Notes under the pieces: model-generated
Seen by the model: only the letters and a program-made list of their open reading frames with translations
Databases searched by the model: none
What the model was told of the DNA's origin: nothing
Position numbers and translations under genes: made by a program
Assembly (NCBI GenBank): GCA_021464245.1
Contig: JADCRB010000040.1
Location: 5,486,273 to 5,550,272 of the forward strand
Length of the DNA: 64,000 nucleotides
Direction of reading: 5' to 3'
Origin: Carallia brachiata
Lineage: Eukaryota; Streptophyta; Magnoliopsida; Malpighiales; Rhizophoraceae
Shown here: piece by piece, positions 1 to 11,985 of the stretch
Position numbering within the stretch: position 1 is the stretch's first letter
How the letters are laid out: the number at the start of each line of letters is the position of its first letter

Positions 1-950
1 TGCCTAAAAATATTATGAATTTTTATATTAAAGATATAATTGTTAAAAAAATTAAGAGTTTTTATATTTAACATTTTAAATCCTATTGTATTGAAGATAT
101 ACTGAGATTCTTCTTTAATTTTTTTTTTCAATATATAATGGAGTTCTTTTATTGAAGACATCAAATTCTAATACGAGAAAGATTATGATATAATAAGATC
201 TTCTCCAAACTTTTGTTTTTTAAATAATAAAATTTTTATATTGGGTATAACAAATTCTAATACTACAAGGATTAGATTTTCTATATTGAAGATACTAAAC
301 CTAATTTTGTAAGGAGTATGAGTTTTTATATTAAATATATCAAATTTTAATTCACAAGGATTATGAATTATTATATTAAAGATATTAAATCTTATGCCCT
401 AACATTTAAGACTTTTTATATTAAAGATATCAAATTCTAATGTAATAAGAATTAAATTTTTTTTATTAAATATGTTAAATTTTAATTCTACAATATTAAG
501 AGTTTTTATGTTAAAAGTATCGAATTCTAATGATAAAAGAATTTAAGAATTTTCATATTAAATATATCAAATCTTAATGATACAATGTTATGAATTTTCA
601 TATTACATGTATCAAATCTTAATGACACAAAAATTAAAGAATTTTTATATTAAATATGTCGAACCTTAATGTTATAAGAATTAAAAGTTTTTATTTATAA
701 TAAAATATAAAATCTTAATTCTATTAGATTGCAAGTTTTTATATTAAAAATAGAGTTTTTATATTAAAAATAAGAAATTTAAAGTTACAAGAATTTAAAG
801 GTTTTAAGAATAGCAGATCCTAATATCACGAAATTAAGAATTATTATATTAAAAATGTTAAATCATAATGTTAGAAAATTAAGAGTTTTTACAAATTTTT
901 ATATTAAAAATATTAAATTTTAGTACTATAAAAATTAAGGGTTAAGAATT
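1..950. repeat. AT-rich degenerate tandem repeat
   Basis: The stretch is a loose reiteration of a unit of roughly 55-60 bases built on phrases like 'tttttatattaaa', 'gatatcaaattctaat' and 'acaagaattaag'. Units are strongly diverged and of variable length. No open frame of note and no recognisable gene lies here. It looks like an old minisatellite in a spacer; the period was judged by eye. Confidence 0.6.
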
Positions 951-1098
951 TTAACCATCGAAAATGGTAATTCAGTGACAAGTTAACTGTATTCTACGTT
1001 TGCGATCCAAGTTCGAGTTTTTGTACTGTGCTCTTATATGACAAAAAGTTAGATAGTCATTTATATAGTTAAAAATTATAACGCGACGATGAGCTTTA

Positions 1099-1192
1099 GA
1101 ATTTGTAATTGCCGTTATCTTCTGTAGTAAAAACATGCTCAGCCCGAATTTGTAATTGCCGTTATCTTCTGTAGTAAAAACATGCTCAGCCC
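1099..1192. repeat. Perfect 47-bp tandem duplication
   Basis: A 47-base unit beginning gaatttgtaattgccg and ending tgctcagccc occurs twice back to back (1099-1145 and 1146-1192) without a mismatch. This contrasts with the heavily diverged repeats just to the left, so the duplication is recent or an assembly artefact. Confidence 0.9.
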
Positions 1193-1661
1193 TACTGGTA
1201 CACGGGTGTTGAATCTGTCTTTTTAGGGCTGTTGAATAAATCGTTACAAATGAGAAATACTCCGAATTTAACCTAGAAATCCAATAACTGACATACCAAC
1301 AATAATTTTTTTTTCTGCTAAAAAAAATATTAAAAATATCAAATTCTCCACCCCTTCTTATTTATTTATTTATTTTTGACTGAAAAATACACTCGCACTA
1401 CCCCTTCTAATATCACAAAAATTAAGAATCTTTATATTAAACATATTAAAAGAGTTTTCATATCATAAATATCAAATACAACACTATATGAATTAAGAAT
1501 TTTATATGAAAGATATCAAATCCTTGCCACCAAGGATTATTTGCGGAAGCCATAATATCAGGGTAACTGGCAATTTTAACTAGATATTGAAACCGGATCG
1601 TTTATTAAATCAAAAATATTAGTGGATCAAAATTCAACCGATTGAACATGTCAAATTAGTA

Positions 1662-1706
<45 letters not shown>

Positions 1707-2330
1707 AATAATATTAATTATATATATATTAATTAAATATTTATTTTTTTAATTTTAAAGACTAAACAAAACTTTTAATTAAATTTAATACTTAATTTAT
1801 AATTTAAATAATATTTAAAATCAAATTATAATTTACAAAATTTTTAATTTTATTACACCAGTCCACTGATCAGATTTTTGACCAATTTTTATCGATTTTG
1901 ACCGGTTCGAATCAATGCCCAAAATTTACTTAAACCAACCCAAACCACTAGCCGGTCACCAGTTGAAACAATCCGACCAGTCGGTCCGATTTAGTTTTTT
2001 AAACACTGCTACTATCTAGTAGTCACTTTTTGTTAATGTGATATAACTTTCCCTCCTTCGTAGACCAGACGCATCACGCAGACATCAGGAAATTGAGTGG
2101 AAATCAACAGAAGCAAATTTGCAGCGTACGGGCTCCGCCGCATACGAACGGGCTTGATTCAATCAACAATAATGTTCTCCTAACTAAAACTTATCATCAA
2201 CGAGACAAGATTAGAAGTACAACACTCTACTAATTCCACTTCAAAGACATTTAAGCAGTCTATAAGATTGACGACTGGGCAAATTCTTACTTCTTAAAAC
2301 AAAGTAATGGGTCGGTAACACTCATTAGAT
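1193..2330. other. Spacer with (AT)n and a diverged repeat
   Basis: No gene is seen. An (AT)n microsatellite lies near 1669-1698. From about 1540 to 2010 the ends carry phrases rich in 'accgg', 'accagtcggtccg' and 'ttttttaaacactgc', resembling a common plant dispersed repeat; class and ends are uncertain. The last 200 bases probably include the 3' flank of the p23 gene. Confidence 0.4.
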
Positions 2331-2337
2331 ATTGTGT

Positions 2338-4217
2338 TCATGTGCTTGATGCAGCTTCCTTTTTCTCTTTTGTACTCTCACTTTCTCCTTTGTCAGCATC
2401 ATGTTCTTCTGCCTGGTGAGTTTCGGATGCTCCAGGCTTCGTCACCTCTTCTGCAAATAGGAAGCAGTTATGTTTGTATCAAACACGAAGAAGAGCAAAA
2501 CTTCGAGGAACATGATATATATTGTCATGTTGCGTTTCATGGGAACTACTATAAAGCTTACAATAAACTGAGCTACATAATCAAGGTTCTGAGACAAATG
2601 GAAGATAATCATCAGTCTCAAATAATCTACAGATAGAAAATCTACAACAAACATTCAGTATTGGAAAAAATGTTTAGAATCACATCTCCTACAATTTTCA
2701 ATATGAAAATGCTATCTCCATCTCATAATTATTAGCAACAACAACAGCTTGACACTTTTTTACCTTCATCATCACTGTCATCAAATTCACCGGGATCGTC
2801 ACCCAATCCTCCCATTCCTCCCATGTTGCCAAAATTCTGCAGAGGAAAGCCAGCATTAGAATAACATTAATTCTTCAAAGGAAAGTTCGCATAATTATTG
2901 ATCAGATAGTCCTTACTGAAAAATCCATTCCTCCCAAATCAAAGTCTCCAGCACCTAGCCGATGAACAAGCAGACATCAGATAACACCACGCCAAAAGTA
3001 TATTTAACAAACAGTAATTTACTAACTAATATTTACCTTTGTCATCATCTTCATCGGCCCATTTGTCCCAATCGACCTTGACATAATGAGGAGGCTTGCC
3101 ACCACCACGCAACAGCTTCTTCCACCAAACTTTCTCTGCCTTTTCCAAGATACAGAATATGCTCCTTACCCCAACATTGATTTTGCTTTCCTAAAGCAAG
3201 CATGAAAATACTGATCATTTGAAGAATCAGAAAATCTAATCAGCAAGTCCAAATCGAAAGGCATTATCTCAGCCAAGCAAGGTCTCCTCAAATAGAAAAG
3301 AACTACGACACAAAGCAGAAGACAGACCCAAGATACAAACAAATGACGAAACACGGTAACCCAAAAAAAAAGGGAAGAAGAAGCAGACTTCAGGAACAAA
3401 ACCCATTGTTCCAAAATTGTAATCAACCAGCGGGAAGAGCATGTTTTACCTCCACATTGACCTTGTCGTAAAGCTCCAACTTGAGTTCATAGAGGTGGTT
3501 CTCCCCTCCAGCATTGGCCGAGAAAGCGAAAACACCCTCTGGCTCAAGATTAACCTTCGCATTTTTAGAATCAGGCAACTGCACTGTAATAAAAACTTTG
3601 TCCACTCTCTGGGCCCACTTCACCTCAGGATGACGACTTACAACAAACAAAGAAACGAAAATTACTCTCAGCAGCAGCAACGATAGGCAGACAGCAAAAA
3701 GGTACGAATCTTAACCCACATAATTTTTTCAACCAAAAAATAAATAAATAAATAAATAAATAAACCACAAATTTTCTTTTATGAGATGTAAATTGAAACC
3801 CCCAATTCCTCATCTCTCAATTATTACAGAAAAAAAAGTCTAAAGAAACAAACGACAAAACAGAGAGCCCGGGTCTTAACCTTAAAAAAGTAAAGCAACA
3901 AAATCAACTGGAATATGAACAATCCAACCAAAAAAAAAAAACAAATTGTCAACAAAATAATCGACAAAACCCTGATCAGAATTAAAAGCTCGATAATAAA
4001 AAATAAATAAATAAATAAAGAAGATTTAAAATCATAATGGCGTCAAGTATCCAAACAACAGATCTAAACACTAGCCAAAGAAAGTGGAGGTTAAAAAAAA
4101 AAAAAAAAGTGGCAGAACTGCAAATAAACCATAATTACGGGGACAAACAGAGAATCGAAGAAAACCTAATCCAGCGACAATCAATGATACAGGAAGAGGA
4201 AATGGAGCTTACCTCAT
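2338..4217 (-). CDS. p23-like HSP90 co-chaperone (CS domain)
   Basis: Six exons join in frame to give about 189 residues: 4217-4213, 3636-3450, 3190-3037, 2954-2917, 2836-2764 and 2450-2338. Exon 1 is only ATGAG followed by GTAAGC, and it completes Ser2 across the intron, giving MSRHPEVKWAQR, the usual start of plant p23. All introns are GT-AG and the exon lengths sum to 570 bases. The CS domain fills residues 2 to about 110, with the KVWWKKLL and VKVDWDKWADEDD signatures at its end. A Gly/Met-rich stretch (GGMGGLGDDPGEF) and a charged Lys/Glu tail follow. In the family, p23 binds the closed ATP form of HSP90 and slows client release in cytosol and nucleus. The frame is intact and nothing is odd except the five-base first coding exon. 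Confidence 0.93.
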
Positions 4218-4570
4218 TTTTTTTTTTTTGGTTGGTTTTTACTTTTGTTGTCTTGAAAGGGAAAGTCTCACAAACTAAAACCCTAATCAAAAGAAGCAGA
4301 GACTGAGAAACCAAAAACTTGTATTGTAAGCATCACTACTGACTAGTACTCTTCTAGTACTTTCTGTTCATTTCTGGAATAAGATTGGATGTCAACGCTT
4401 AGACCTTCCGTCGAATGTTATCAGTGCACTGCTTGGCGTCTGATTGCATCATTGGATGCATTTCAGAAAATCTGACGGTCATTAGAGTGCGCATCATTCG
4501 GTGCTCTTCTTTCTTTTTTTTGAACTTATTCGCTGCTCCTCCATAAATAGAATGAGAATAAGAAGCAGTT

Positions 4571-4617
4571 TTGGGCCTAGGTATTAGGCCCAAACGATTA
4601 TTCGGGCCTCTGGCCCA
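4571..4617 (-). promoter_or_regulatory. Site II (TGGGCC) cluster, p23 promoter
   Basis: A perfect inverted repeat TTGGGCCTA / TAGGCCCAA (4571-4579 and 4585-4593) plus a further GGCCCA at 4612-4617 lie about 350-400 bases upstream of the p23 start codon. TGGGCY site II motifs are known TCP-factor elements in promoters of growth and housekeeping genes. Function here is inferred from motif and position only. Confidence 0.45.
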
Positions 4618-4619
4618 CC

Positions 4620-5102
4620 AAAGGTATGCATCTACATGGACTCCACCGCTCGACGCTTGTAGTTTGTACCAGAACATTGCCATTGCATGAACAAGTAGGC
4701 AAGTGCACGTCATGGTCGCCAATTACACTCATCTCATTCGAGAGATTAATAAAACCGTGATAGGTCATGTTTGATGCATCTAAATTATTTTTTAAAACAA
4801 AATCTGAGACCTTCATAAAATCTTAAGTTTGAATCTCAATTGTAATTAATCAATTAAAAACAAAAATAAAATCAAAAGTTGGGATGTGATCTTTGAAAAT
4901 AATTCAAAAAATCAATATATTGACTGTGAAAGAGATTTGAATTCAACCTTAACAAGTGGCTAGCTATTTGGCGGATTAAATGTAGCCTTCAATTTCGATG
5001 TAAAGAAAATAGAGATAAGTTGATCGCTGACCTACATGATGTACAAAAGGTTGGAATGAGGATAAATTTACTTTTTTTTAACAAAAAAAAAAAATTATTA
5101 CT
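4620..5102. other. Spacer left of the segmental duplication
   Basis: AT-rich sequence with short poly-A and poly-T runs. No gene, RNA or clear repeat boundary was seen. Confidence 0.4.
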
Positions 5103-5314
5103 AGTATGTCGATCATTGGATCTGTAAATCGAAATTAGAGTACCTCTGTTAGCATGTCACATTCAACCTAACTCATAAAAAAGAAACTTATGTACTAAAT
5201 TTACGTTTGAGTCACTAAGTTTTCAAGCATCCATATATGAGTTATAGTAATTGGTAACTTTAAAATCGTCTTTGGCTAATAACTTTTAATTTTTTTTTTT
5301 TTTCAACAAAGGCT

Positions 5315-5329
5315 AAAATCATTTTATTA
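5315..5329. repeat. LINE target-site duplication, left copy
   Basis: AAAATCATTTTATTA directly abuts a 13-base poly-T run (5330-5342), which is the poly-A tail of the minus-strand LINE. The same 15 bases recur at 11248-11262. Confidence 0.9.
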
Positions 5330-5458
5330 TTTTTTTTTTTTTGACCATAATGGAGGCTAAAGAGCCTTTGCACTAATTAATTACAAACTAGAACTGCTCG
5401 GGGCCATCTAACCCCTACGACATCTTGCCATAATAAGGACTTCACTTCCGAAGGTGGC

Positions 5459-8400
5459 TCATTCAAAATATAAAGACCAATTGAAACCCAATCTAGCTAG
5501 CGAGTCAGCTACGCCGTTTGCCTCTCGGTGTACATGATGCAGCATCACTTGCCAACCCCGTGCAATTATCTTCCTGCATCCATTTACCAAATTTGCGTAT
5601 TGATGGGTCTCTGCAACGCCATCCTTAACACACTTCAAAGCCTGTTGCGAATCAACTTCAAGACACACCTTCCGAAATCCAAATGTCCAGGCTAAATCCA
5701 AACCAGTGTATATACCCCATAGTTCAGCAAGAAAGGCACTGCAATTCCCAATATGTTGCGTGAAACCCAACACCCATTTACCTGAAGTATCGCGGATAAC
5801 CCCACCAGCAGCAGCCTCACCCGGATTGCCCCAAGATGCACCATCGGTGTTCAATTTCACCCATTCGCCCACTGGGGGAGTCCAGCCTACCAATTCCCAA
5901 GTTCTAGGAGGAGCACTTGGAGACACTTTATCGTCTAATTTGGCTATAGCAAAATCGTTGCACAATTTGACAATAAACTGTACAGGATATTCCCTCCATG
6001 CTATATTCTCAAAGCACCGTTTGTTGCGCCACTTCCATGCCTGCCAGCAGACCCCCGCAAAGGCAGCTGGCCAATCCTCAAGCAAACCCACACTAACTTT
6101 CGTATTCAAGTTCTCCATCAGCCAAGTGTTCAAGTTTTGAGCAAAGAAGCTTACCTGTGCAGCTGGACTCAGCAACTTTTTCCACAAGTCCTTAATTAAG
6201 TCACAATCTCGCAACAGGTGGAGGAGAGATTCTTCTTGGTTAGCACAAATTGGGCAAAGTGGATCCATCGTCAGTCCTCGTCTTGCCCTTTCAGCATTTG
6301 TCATTACACGCTCTAGAGCCACTTGCCACAAAAAGCATTTTACGCTCTCCGGTACCCGTAATTTCCATAGACTCCCAAAATTTGGCTCCCATCTACTCAT
6401 AGGAGGTGGGGGCAAGTTCAACGTATAGGCCGACTTTACTGTGAATTCCCCCGACATTGAACCACCCCAACATATTCTATCGCTACCGACACCCGAATAT
6501 CCCAAGAATACAGCAGCTAATTTCCCCAAGGTAATAGAATTTAGCCACTCCCTTAGCTTTGCCCTGTCCCAACCAACACCTGATACCCAATAATCACAAA
6601 CTCTCTTTCCCAATTCCTCATCTGGAACTTCACTTCTAGCGTGATTAACAAGAGGGTCATCTACAAGCCAAATATCTATCCAAAACCTGACAGTCTTTCC
6701 GTCCCTGACTCCCCATCGGCATCGTTGGATAAAAGAGTCCTGTACAGAGGCCATAGATCTCCAAACATGGGAAGCATTTCTCTTGGAAGAAATCTGCAGC
6801 TCTTTATTTGCACAATATTTACCTCTCAATGCTCGAGCCCACAAGCTTTGTTGCTCTACTAAAAACCTCCAATTGAGCTTCGATATCATCGCCTGGTTTG
6901 CTAGCCTTGTGTTTCTAACGCCCAAACCACCAACTTCCTTTGGCTGACACACCATTTTCCACTGTACCAAATGAACCTTCTTTTGTTGTTCTGTATCTCC
7001 CCATAAAAAACCTCTATTAATTTTATCCAGCTTCTCACAAATAGTTGTAGGCAATAATGAAGTTTGCATAGCATATGACGGTAATGCCGAACATACCGAT
7101 TTAACCAAAGTGAGCCTCCCTGCGAATGAAAGTTGCTGAGCTTTCCAACCTGAGAGCCTTTTCTGCACCCGGTCTAGCAAGTCCTTGTATAGAGAGGAAG
7201 ATACCCTTCCATTGATGGTGGGCATCCCTAAGTATCTACCCAAATCTGTAGTCAAAGCAACTTGAGAGGCTCTGCTCAATTGCCTAGCCACCTGTCGAGG
7301 TACATTCCTTGAAATTAATAAATGCGATTTTTGGAGATTCACTCTTTGGCCAGAACAAGCACAAAAGGACTCCAGACATCTCTTTATCACTTGTATTTGG
7401 TCCAAGGAGGCTTCACTGAAAAGAACAAGGTCATCCGCAAAAACATATGCGAAATTCCCGGTCCATTTTTTGATAGATAAAGCGGCCGCCAACGTCCTGA
7501 GCTAACTTCGAGATCTATCAAATGTCCCAATCTCTCCATACACAACACAAACAAGTATGGTGAGATAGGGTCCCCTTGGCGCAGGCCACAGGATGTCTTA
7601 AAAGATTCCGTCATCTCACCATTCCATAGGATGCTCATTCGAACTGTGGAAAGACATTCCATTATCAATTGAATCCAAATAACTGGCAGGTTCAATTCTC
7701 GCAAAGTATCCTCTACAAAATCCCACCTCATCCTGTCATAAGCCTTTTCTAAGTCAAGCTTAAAGACCATGAATCCCTTTCTTCCCCTGAAGCCCCGCAT
7801 CGAGTGTAGAGCTTCCTGCATAAGAATCACATTATCACTTATGTGTCTTCCTGGAACAAAACTGACCTGGGTTGGGGCTACCCACTTTGATAGAAATGGC
7901 TTCAATCTGTTAACAATCACCTTTGTTATTAATTTATAAGAAACATTACACAGGCTAATAGGCCTATACTCTGTGATTTTGACTGGATTTGGGCATTTTG
8001 GAATGAGGACTAATAAGGTTTCATTGATCTCCTTTGGCAAAATTCCAGATCTCAAAATTTGAAGCACAAATTGCGTCACTGACTCACCAATAGTACTCCA
8101 TGATTGTTGGTAGAAAACAGCTTGGTATCCATCAACACCCGGTGCTTTGAAAGGCCCCATATCAAATATTGCCTCTCTAACTTCTTCCTTAGTGAATGGT
8201 CGGTTCAACCCCCAATTTTCTCTTGTGGATAGAGGATTAAAACAGCCCCTTAACGGTAATAAACGGCCTTCCGATCTCTCTTCTGAGTACAACCTTTTAA
8301 AGTGGTCAACAGCAAGTTCTTTCAATTGTACATCCTCCCATAGCCAATCTCCCCTGTCATTCTTCAGTGCCTCAATCCTGTTTTTCTTCCTGCGAATCAC

Positions 8401-9488
8401 CGTTGTGGAGTGGAAATATCTAGTGTTCCTATCTCCATCGGCAATCCACCGAGTCCTACTTTTTTGATACCACAATAATTCTTCTTGAGCCAAGACTTCC
8501 TCAAGTTCATTTTGCAAACGACGTTCTAACTTGACTAAACCATTATTATAATTTCTTTCCAAAGCAATTTGACAACCCCGGATCCTTGCTAGCAATCGTT
8601 TCTTTTTAAAGAAAATATTCCCAAACACCCAGTGGTTCCATTTTTTAGGATTGAAGTGAGCTCACACAACGCTTTCGGAACACCTATAATTGGATTCCAT
8701 GATTGTCGCACCACTTCTTGAAAGCCGCTGTGGCGTAGCCAGGCTCCTTGGAAGCGGAATGGCCTTTGTGGACAATGCTGTTGTACCTGATTTTGGAGTT
8801 TTATTAATAAAGGGCAGTGATCAAAGCTTACTCGGGGCAGATGACATACCGAGGCCTCTGGCCATTTGAGTCGCCACTGTAGATTGCAGAGTCCTCTATC
8901 CAATCTGCACAACACTCTAGTCTGAGGAGTCAAGCCACGGGCCCAAGTAAATTGTGGTCCTGAAAAACCGAGATCAATCAGCGCCAAAGAGTCTATCCAT
9001 TGTGCGAATGGGCGCCAACGATATTCCCTGATTCTACCACCTTTCTTCTCATCTGGTGACTTTATGGAATTAAAATCTCCAGACAATAACCAAGGCCCAT
9101 CCATCGTTCTAGCAACCTCCGAGAGCTCCTTCCAGATTTTTTTTCGCTGGTCATCATGTGGGCTTGCGTAAACATCCGTTAAGAACCAATGTTGCTCCTT
9201 ATTCGGCGTTACCTTAAGATGAAGGAATTGGTCGTTCCTCAAGATTAAGTCAATTTCCAACTCATCCTTATCCCAAAAGACCCATATACCTCCACTAAAA
9301 CCCCTAGAATCTTCTCTCAACATCCCAGAAAAACCAATTAAGTTGCTCACTTGGTCTGCTCTGACACCACTTAACCTTGGTTCAACCAACACCAAAATTG
9401 ATGGCTTGTGTGTTTGTAAAAACAATCGTAGAGTTCTTTGAAAAGAGGTGCTAGCAGCACCAAAGCAATTCCAGATTATTAAATTCAT
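5459..9488 (-). pseudogene. LINE ORF2: endonuclease, RT, RNase H
   Basis: The start is MNLIIWNCFGAAS, the usual opening of the plant L1 endonuclease domain; GDFNS and the FDHCPLL motif follow (about 9488-8800). The reverse transcriptase core follows (about 8300-7200), with the YRPISLCN, GRHISDN, GLRQGDPISP and FADDLVLF motifs. Further on come a zf-RVT segment (CPICANQEESLLHLLRDC, about 6300-6200) and a plant-type RNase H (NTDGASWGNPG to the end). The product nicks target DNA and copies the element RNA. Two frame breaks are visible: a missing A in the A-run at 8641-8646, and a missing base next to FADD near 7430. Both are in short homopolymers. The frame is otherwise free of stops, so decay is recent, or the indels are sequence errors. 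Confidence 0.92.
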
Positions 9489-9534
9489 AATTTAAAAGCT
9501 GAAATATGTAGTCCAATCCAAGCAAGCTAAGAGC

Positions 9535-11216
9535 TTAGCAGGCCTTATCCATCATACCGTCCTCACGCTGGGCCTCAAGTCCATCCAAAGCCATTGGAGT
9601 TTCTGGGACATAAGACAAGGTCTCAGACTCCCCTGGCCCCACATTCTCACAATCCATTAATATCCCATTATCTGGAGGCTTCGGTGGATAAGAGGTGATA
9701 CAACCCTGGGCCCCAGAACTAACGTGTTTTGGGATCCTTGAAATTGTACTTGGCCCAGCCACATAATAATCCACTTGGGCCACTGTTGTCACCGCAAGCC
9801 CATCTGCCTTTGCCCCATTAATGTCGTCTTTAGTTTTACCTTCTTCTTCATTTACAACACCCTTCTCTTTTGCCAGATGGCTGCCCTCGATTTGGTATTC
9901 CTTTGTCCTTACTTCCGTATTAGTTGTACCCGATGGAGATGAATAAACCAAATTTTGGACCTGGCGCAAAGGACTACGCTGGCTTGAGGCATCGCACTAC
10001 CGATTTTTGTCTCCCTCCCAGAGCACCTGAGCCCCTGCCACGTGTCTCACCTCTGTCTCCCCTAACCTCAGCCTCTAGGTTTCGTTCTTCACCTTCCGTC
10101 ATAGCAGCAACGCCTCCGACAACAAGGCCAGCATTATCACCCTCCATATCTTCCCCCAACACAGCAAACCGGGAACCCCCTGGCTCCTGTATTCCAGCGC
10201 CAGAACCGCTGGCTGGTCTTACACGAGGACGACGAGCAGGACGAGGAGCGAAAATCCATGGACCATACGCATTCTCTTGAAACTGAGGGCGCACTGTTTG
10301 TGCTCCTCCTTCTTTAACTGTCTCCTTTTCACCACCCATCGGCATAGCCTCATTGCAATGACCTGTTTTGTGTCCTTGCTTTCCACATTCAAAAGCATAC
10401 AAGGTGGATTCCCTCATATTCTACAGGACGAACACGACCTCCCAATTCATAACGCATCACCAAAGGTTGACTTAGATCGATCTCCACGCATACCCGAGCA
10501 TAGTTACCCCTTAAAACCTCCTCAGTCATCCTGTCAATTTTCACCATACGCCCAAAACAGTTTCCGAGCTTCCAAAGCGCTTTCGCATGATAGTATTCCA
10601 AAGGCAAGTTTGGAAAACGAATCCACACCGCAACTCGCTCGATACCCGCCTCCCAAGGGTCAAAATCAGATTGCCATCGTCGGATTGTCAGGTAATGTCC
10701 AGTAATCAACCATGGACCGCCATGAAGCGCGAAATCATAGTCCTCCGTGCTCTCAAATCGAACTGAGAAAAAATCATTTCCCACATCGATTAGGTGGAAC
10801 CTACCTTTTGGATTCCACAACTGCACCAGACGCTTATAGAGAAACGTATAGCCAATCCTTCTCCCGAACAACTTGATTATCAGTGTCTTTTGCCAAGGCC
10901 CTCGAAATAGACGCTTGTCTGCAGCAGAAAAAGCAATTTTTGGGCAGTCCCGTGGCCCTTTGTTGCTTTCATCATCTGATAGCAAAATCTCAGTATCCTC
11001 CTCATCAGGCGTCTCCATTTCTTCATCCCAACCTGGCAGTTGATGAGATGAGAGGAAGGCATCCCGATATGAGCGCAGCTCCCGAAACCCTTTTTGTGCA
11101 CCTTCAGGCTCCTTATTAACATCCGAAAACTTCACTTTCTTGTTGCTACGTTCTAGCTGGTCTGTTTCCTCCACCGATCTTCGCGAACCCAGAGAATCAC
11201 CTTCCACCGAGCACAT
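9535..11216 (-). pseudogene. LINE ORF1 gag-like, DUF4283 and zinc knuckle
   Basis: The first ATG inside the element is at 11216 (MCSVEGDS); the frame opens further upstream but lies outside the target-site duplication. A DUF4283 domain spans about 10920-10480 (RGPWQKTLIIKLFGRRIGY, then LHGGPWLITGHYLTIRRW). A single CCHC knuckle follows, with C-F-E-C-G-K-Q-G-H-K-T-G-H-C spacing. One extra base in the A run at 10391-10394 breaks the frame in the middle of the knuckle. A second frame change or early stop occurs near 9974, after which an unconserved Pro/Glu-rich tail reads to 9535. The family binds element RNA; this copy cannot make full ORF1 protein as written. Confidence 0.88.
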
Positions 11217-11247
11217 TTTTTTTGTTCTTATCAATTGACGATTAAAA

Positions 11248-11262
11248 AAAATCATTTTATTA
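11248..11262. repeat. LINE target-site duplication, right copy
   Basis: The same AAAATCATTTTATTA as at 5315-5329. It continues directly into the interrupted older element (aacagcaacatttacaaat), which matches copy B at about 16630. Confidence 0.9.
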
Positions 11263-11484
11263 AACAGCAACATTTACAAATGGGCTGACTCAACCCACTA
11301 AGCCCACATCAGGGCGACATAAAAAAGTAAAGGTGTCACAATAAAACAAAGTACAACCTACCATGGTACAAACCCAAGCCCTACAAAGCATGACACAGGT
11401 TCAGCCCCCTAGGATTAAGAATAGGAGAATGAAGCCCAAATATACCATGACCAAAAAAGGTGGATTTCATCGAAGACAAGGAAA

Positions 11485-11985
11485 TATCAGTATTTTTAAT
11501 TTTAAATTTTTTAATTTTTTTATATTTGAGTTTTTAAATCTTTTTAATATTTTATTTGAATTATAAATTTTTTAATTTTTTACTAAATCAGTCATTCTGT
11601 TTACCAAAAGTGATTAACCTATTAAAAAATAATTTTAACTTTATAAAAAATTATTTTAAAAAATATTAAATATATGAATTGAATGTCTTTTTTATAAAAA
11701 ATATGCATGTTACTTATTTAATTTGTATATTTGTTAATTAAAAAAAATATTTAATGTGTATATTTTATTGATGAAAAAAATATTTAATTTATATATTTAA
11801 TATTTTTTAAATGAATATTTTTAAATTAAATTCATTTATTAATCGATTGACCACTTTTTGTAACTTAAAGGACTGATATGATATGAAATCTAAAAATTTA
11901 AAATTTAAATGAATTATTAAAAAAATTTAAAATTTAAATATAAAAATATTTAAAAATTTAAAATTAAAAAATATTGGTATTCCGT
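11485..11985. mobile_element. Foldback MITE-like element, about 500 bp
   Basis: The segment is absent from the matching place in copy B (around 16868-16890). Its arms are inverted: 'cagtatttttaattttaaat' near 11490 pairs with 'atttaaaattaaaaaatattgg' near 11955. Further in, 'atcagtcattctgtttacc' near 11588 pairs with the region around 11850-11880. It is AT-rich and non-coding. The insertion nature is supported by the sister copy; the superfamily is unknown. Confidence 0.7.

Larger units (their letters stand above)
5330..11247 (-). mobile_element. L1-type LINE with RNase H, near full length
   Basis: A non-LTR retrotransposon of about 5.9 kb is bounded by a perfect 15-base target-site duplication and ends in poly-A (plus-strand T run 5330-5342). 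Reading leftwards it has a very short 5' leader (11247-11217), ORF1 (gag-like, DUF4283 plus zinc knuckle), a spacer of about 45 bases, ORF2 (endonuclease, reverse transcriptase, zf-RVT, RNase H) and a 3' UTR of about 115 bases. It inserted into the 3' end of an older LINE-like fragment whose halves now lie at 5290-5329 and from 11248 on. At least four single-base frameshifts make it defective as read. Copy B of the duplication has no LINE at this place, so it landed after the duplication. Confidence 0.95.

Noticed and set aside
1895..1925. tRNA B-box-like ggttcgaatc
   Set aside because: No matching A-box, acceptor stem or anticodon arm surrounds it; it belongs to a dispersed repeat.
5706..6140. 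144-residue plus-strand frame opposite LINE ORF2
   Set aside because: It is the antisense shadow of the zf-RVT/RNase H region.
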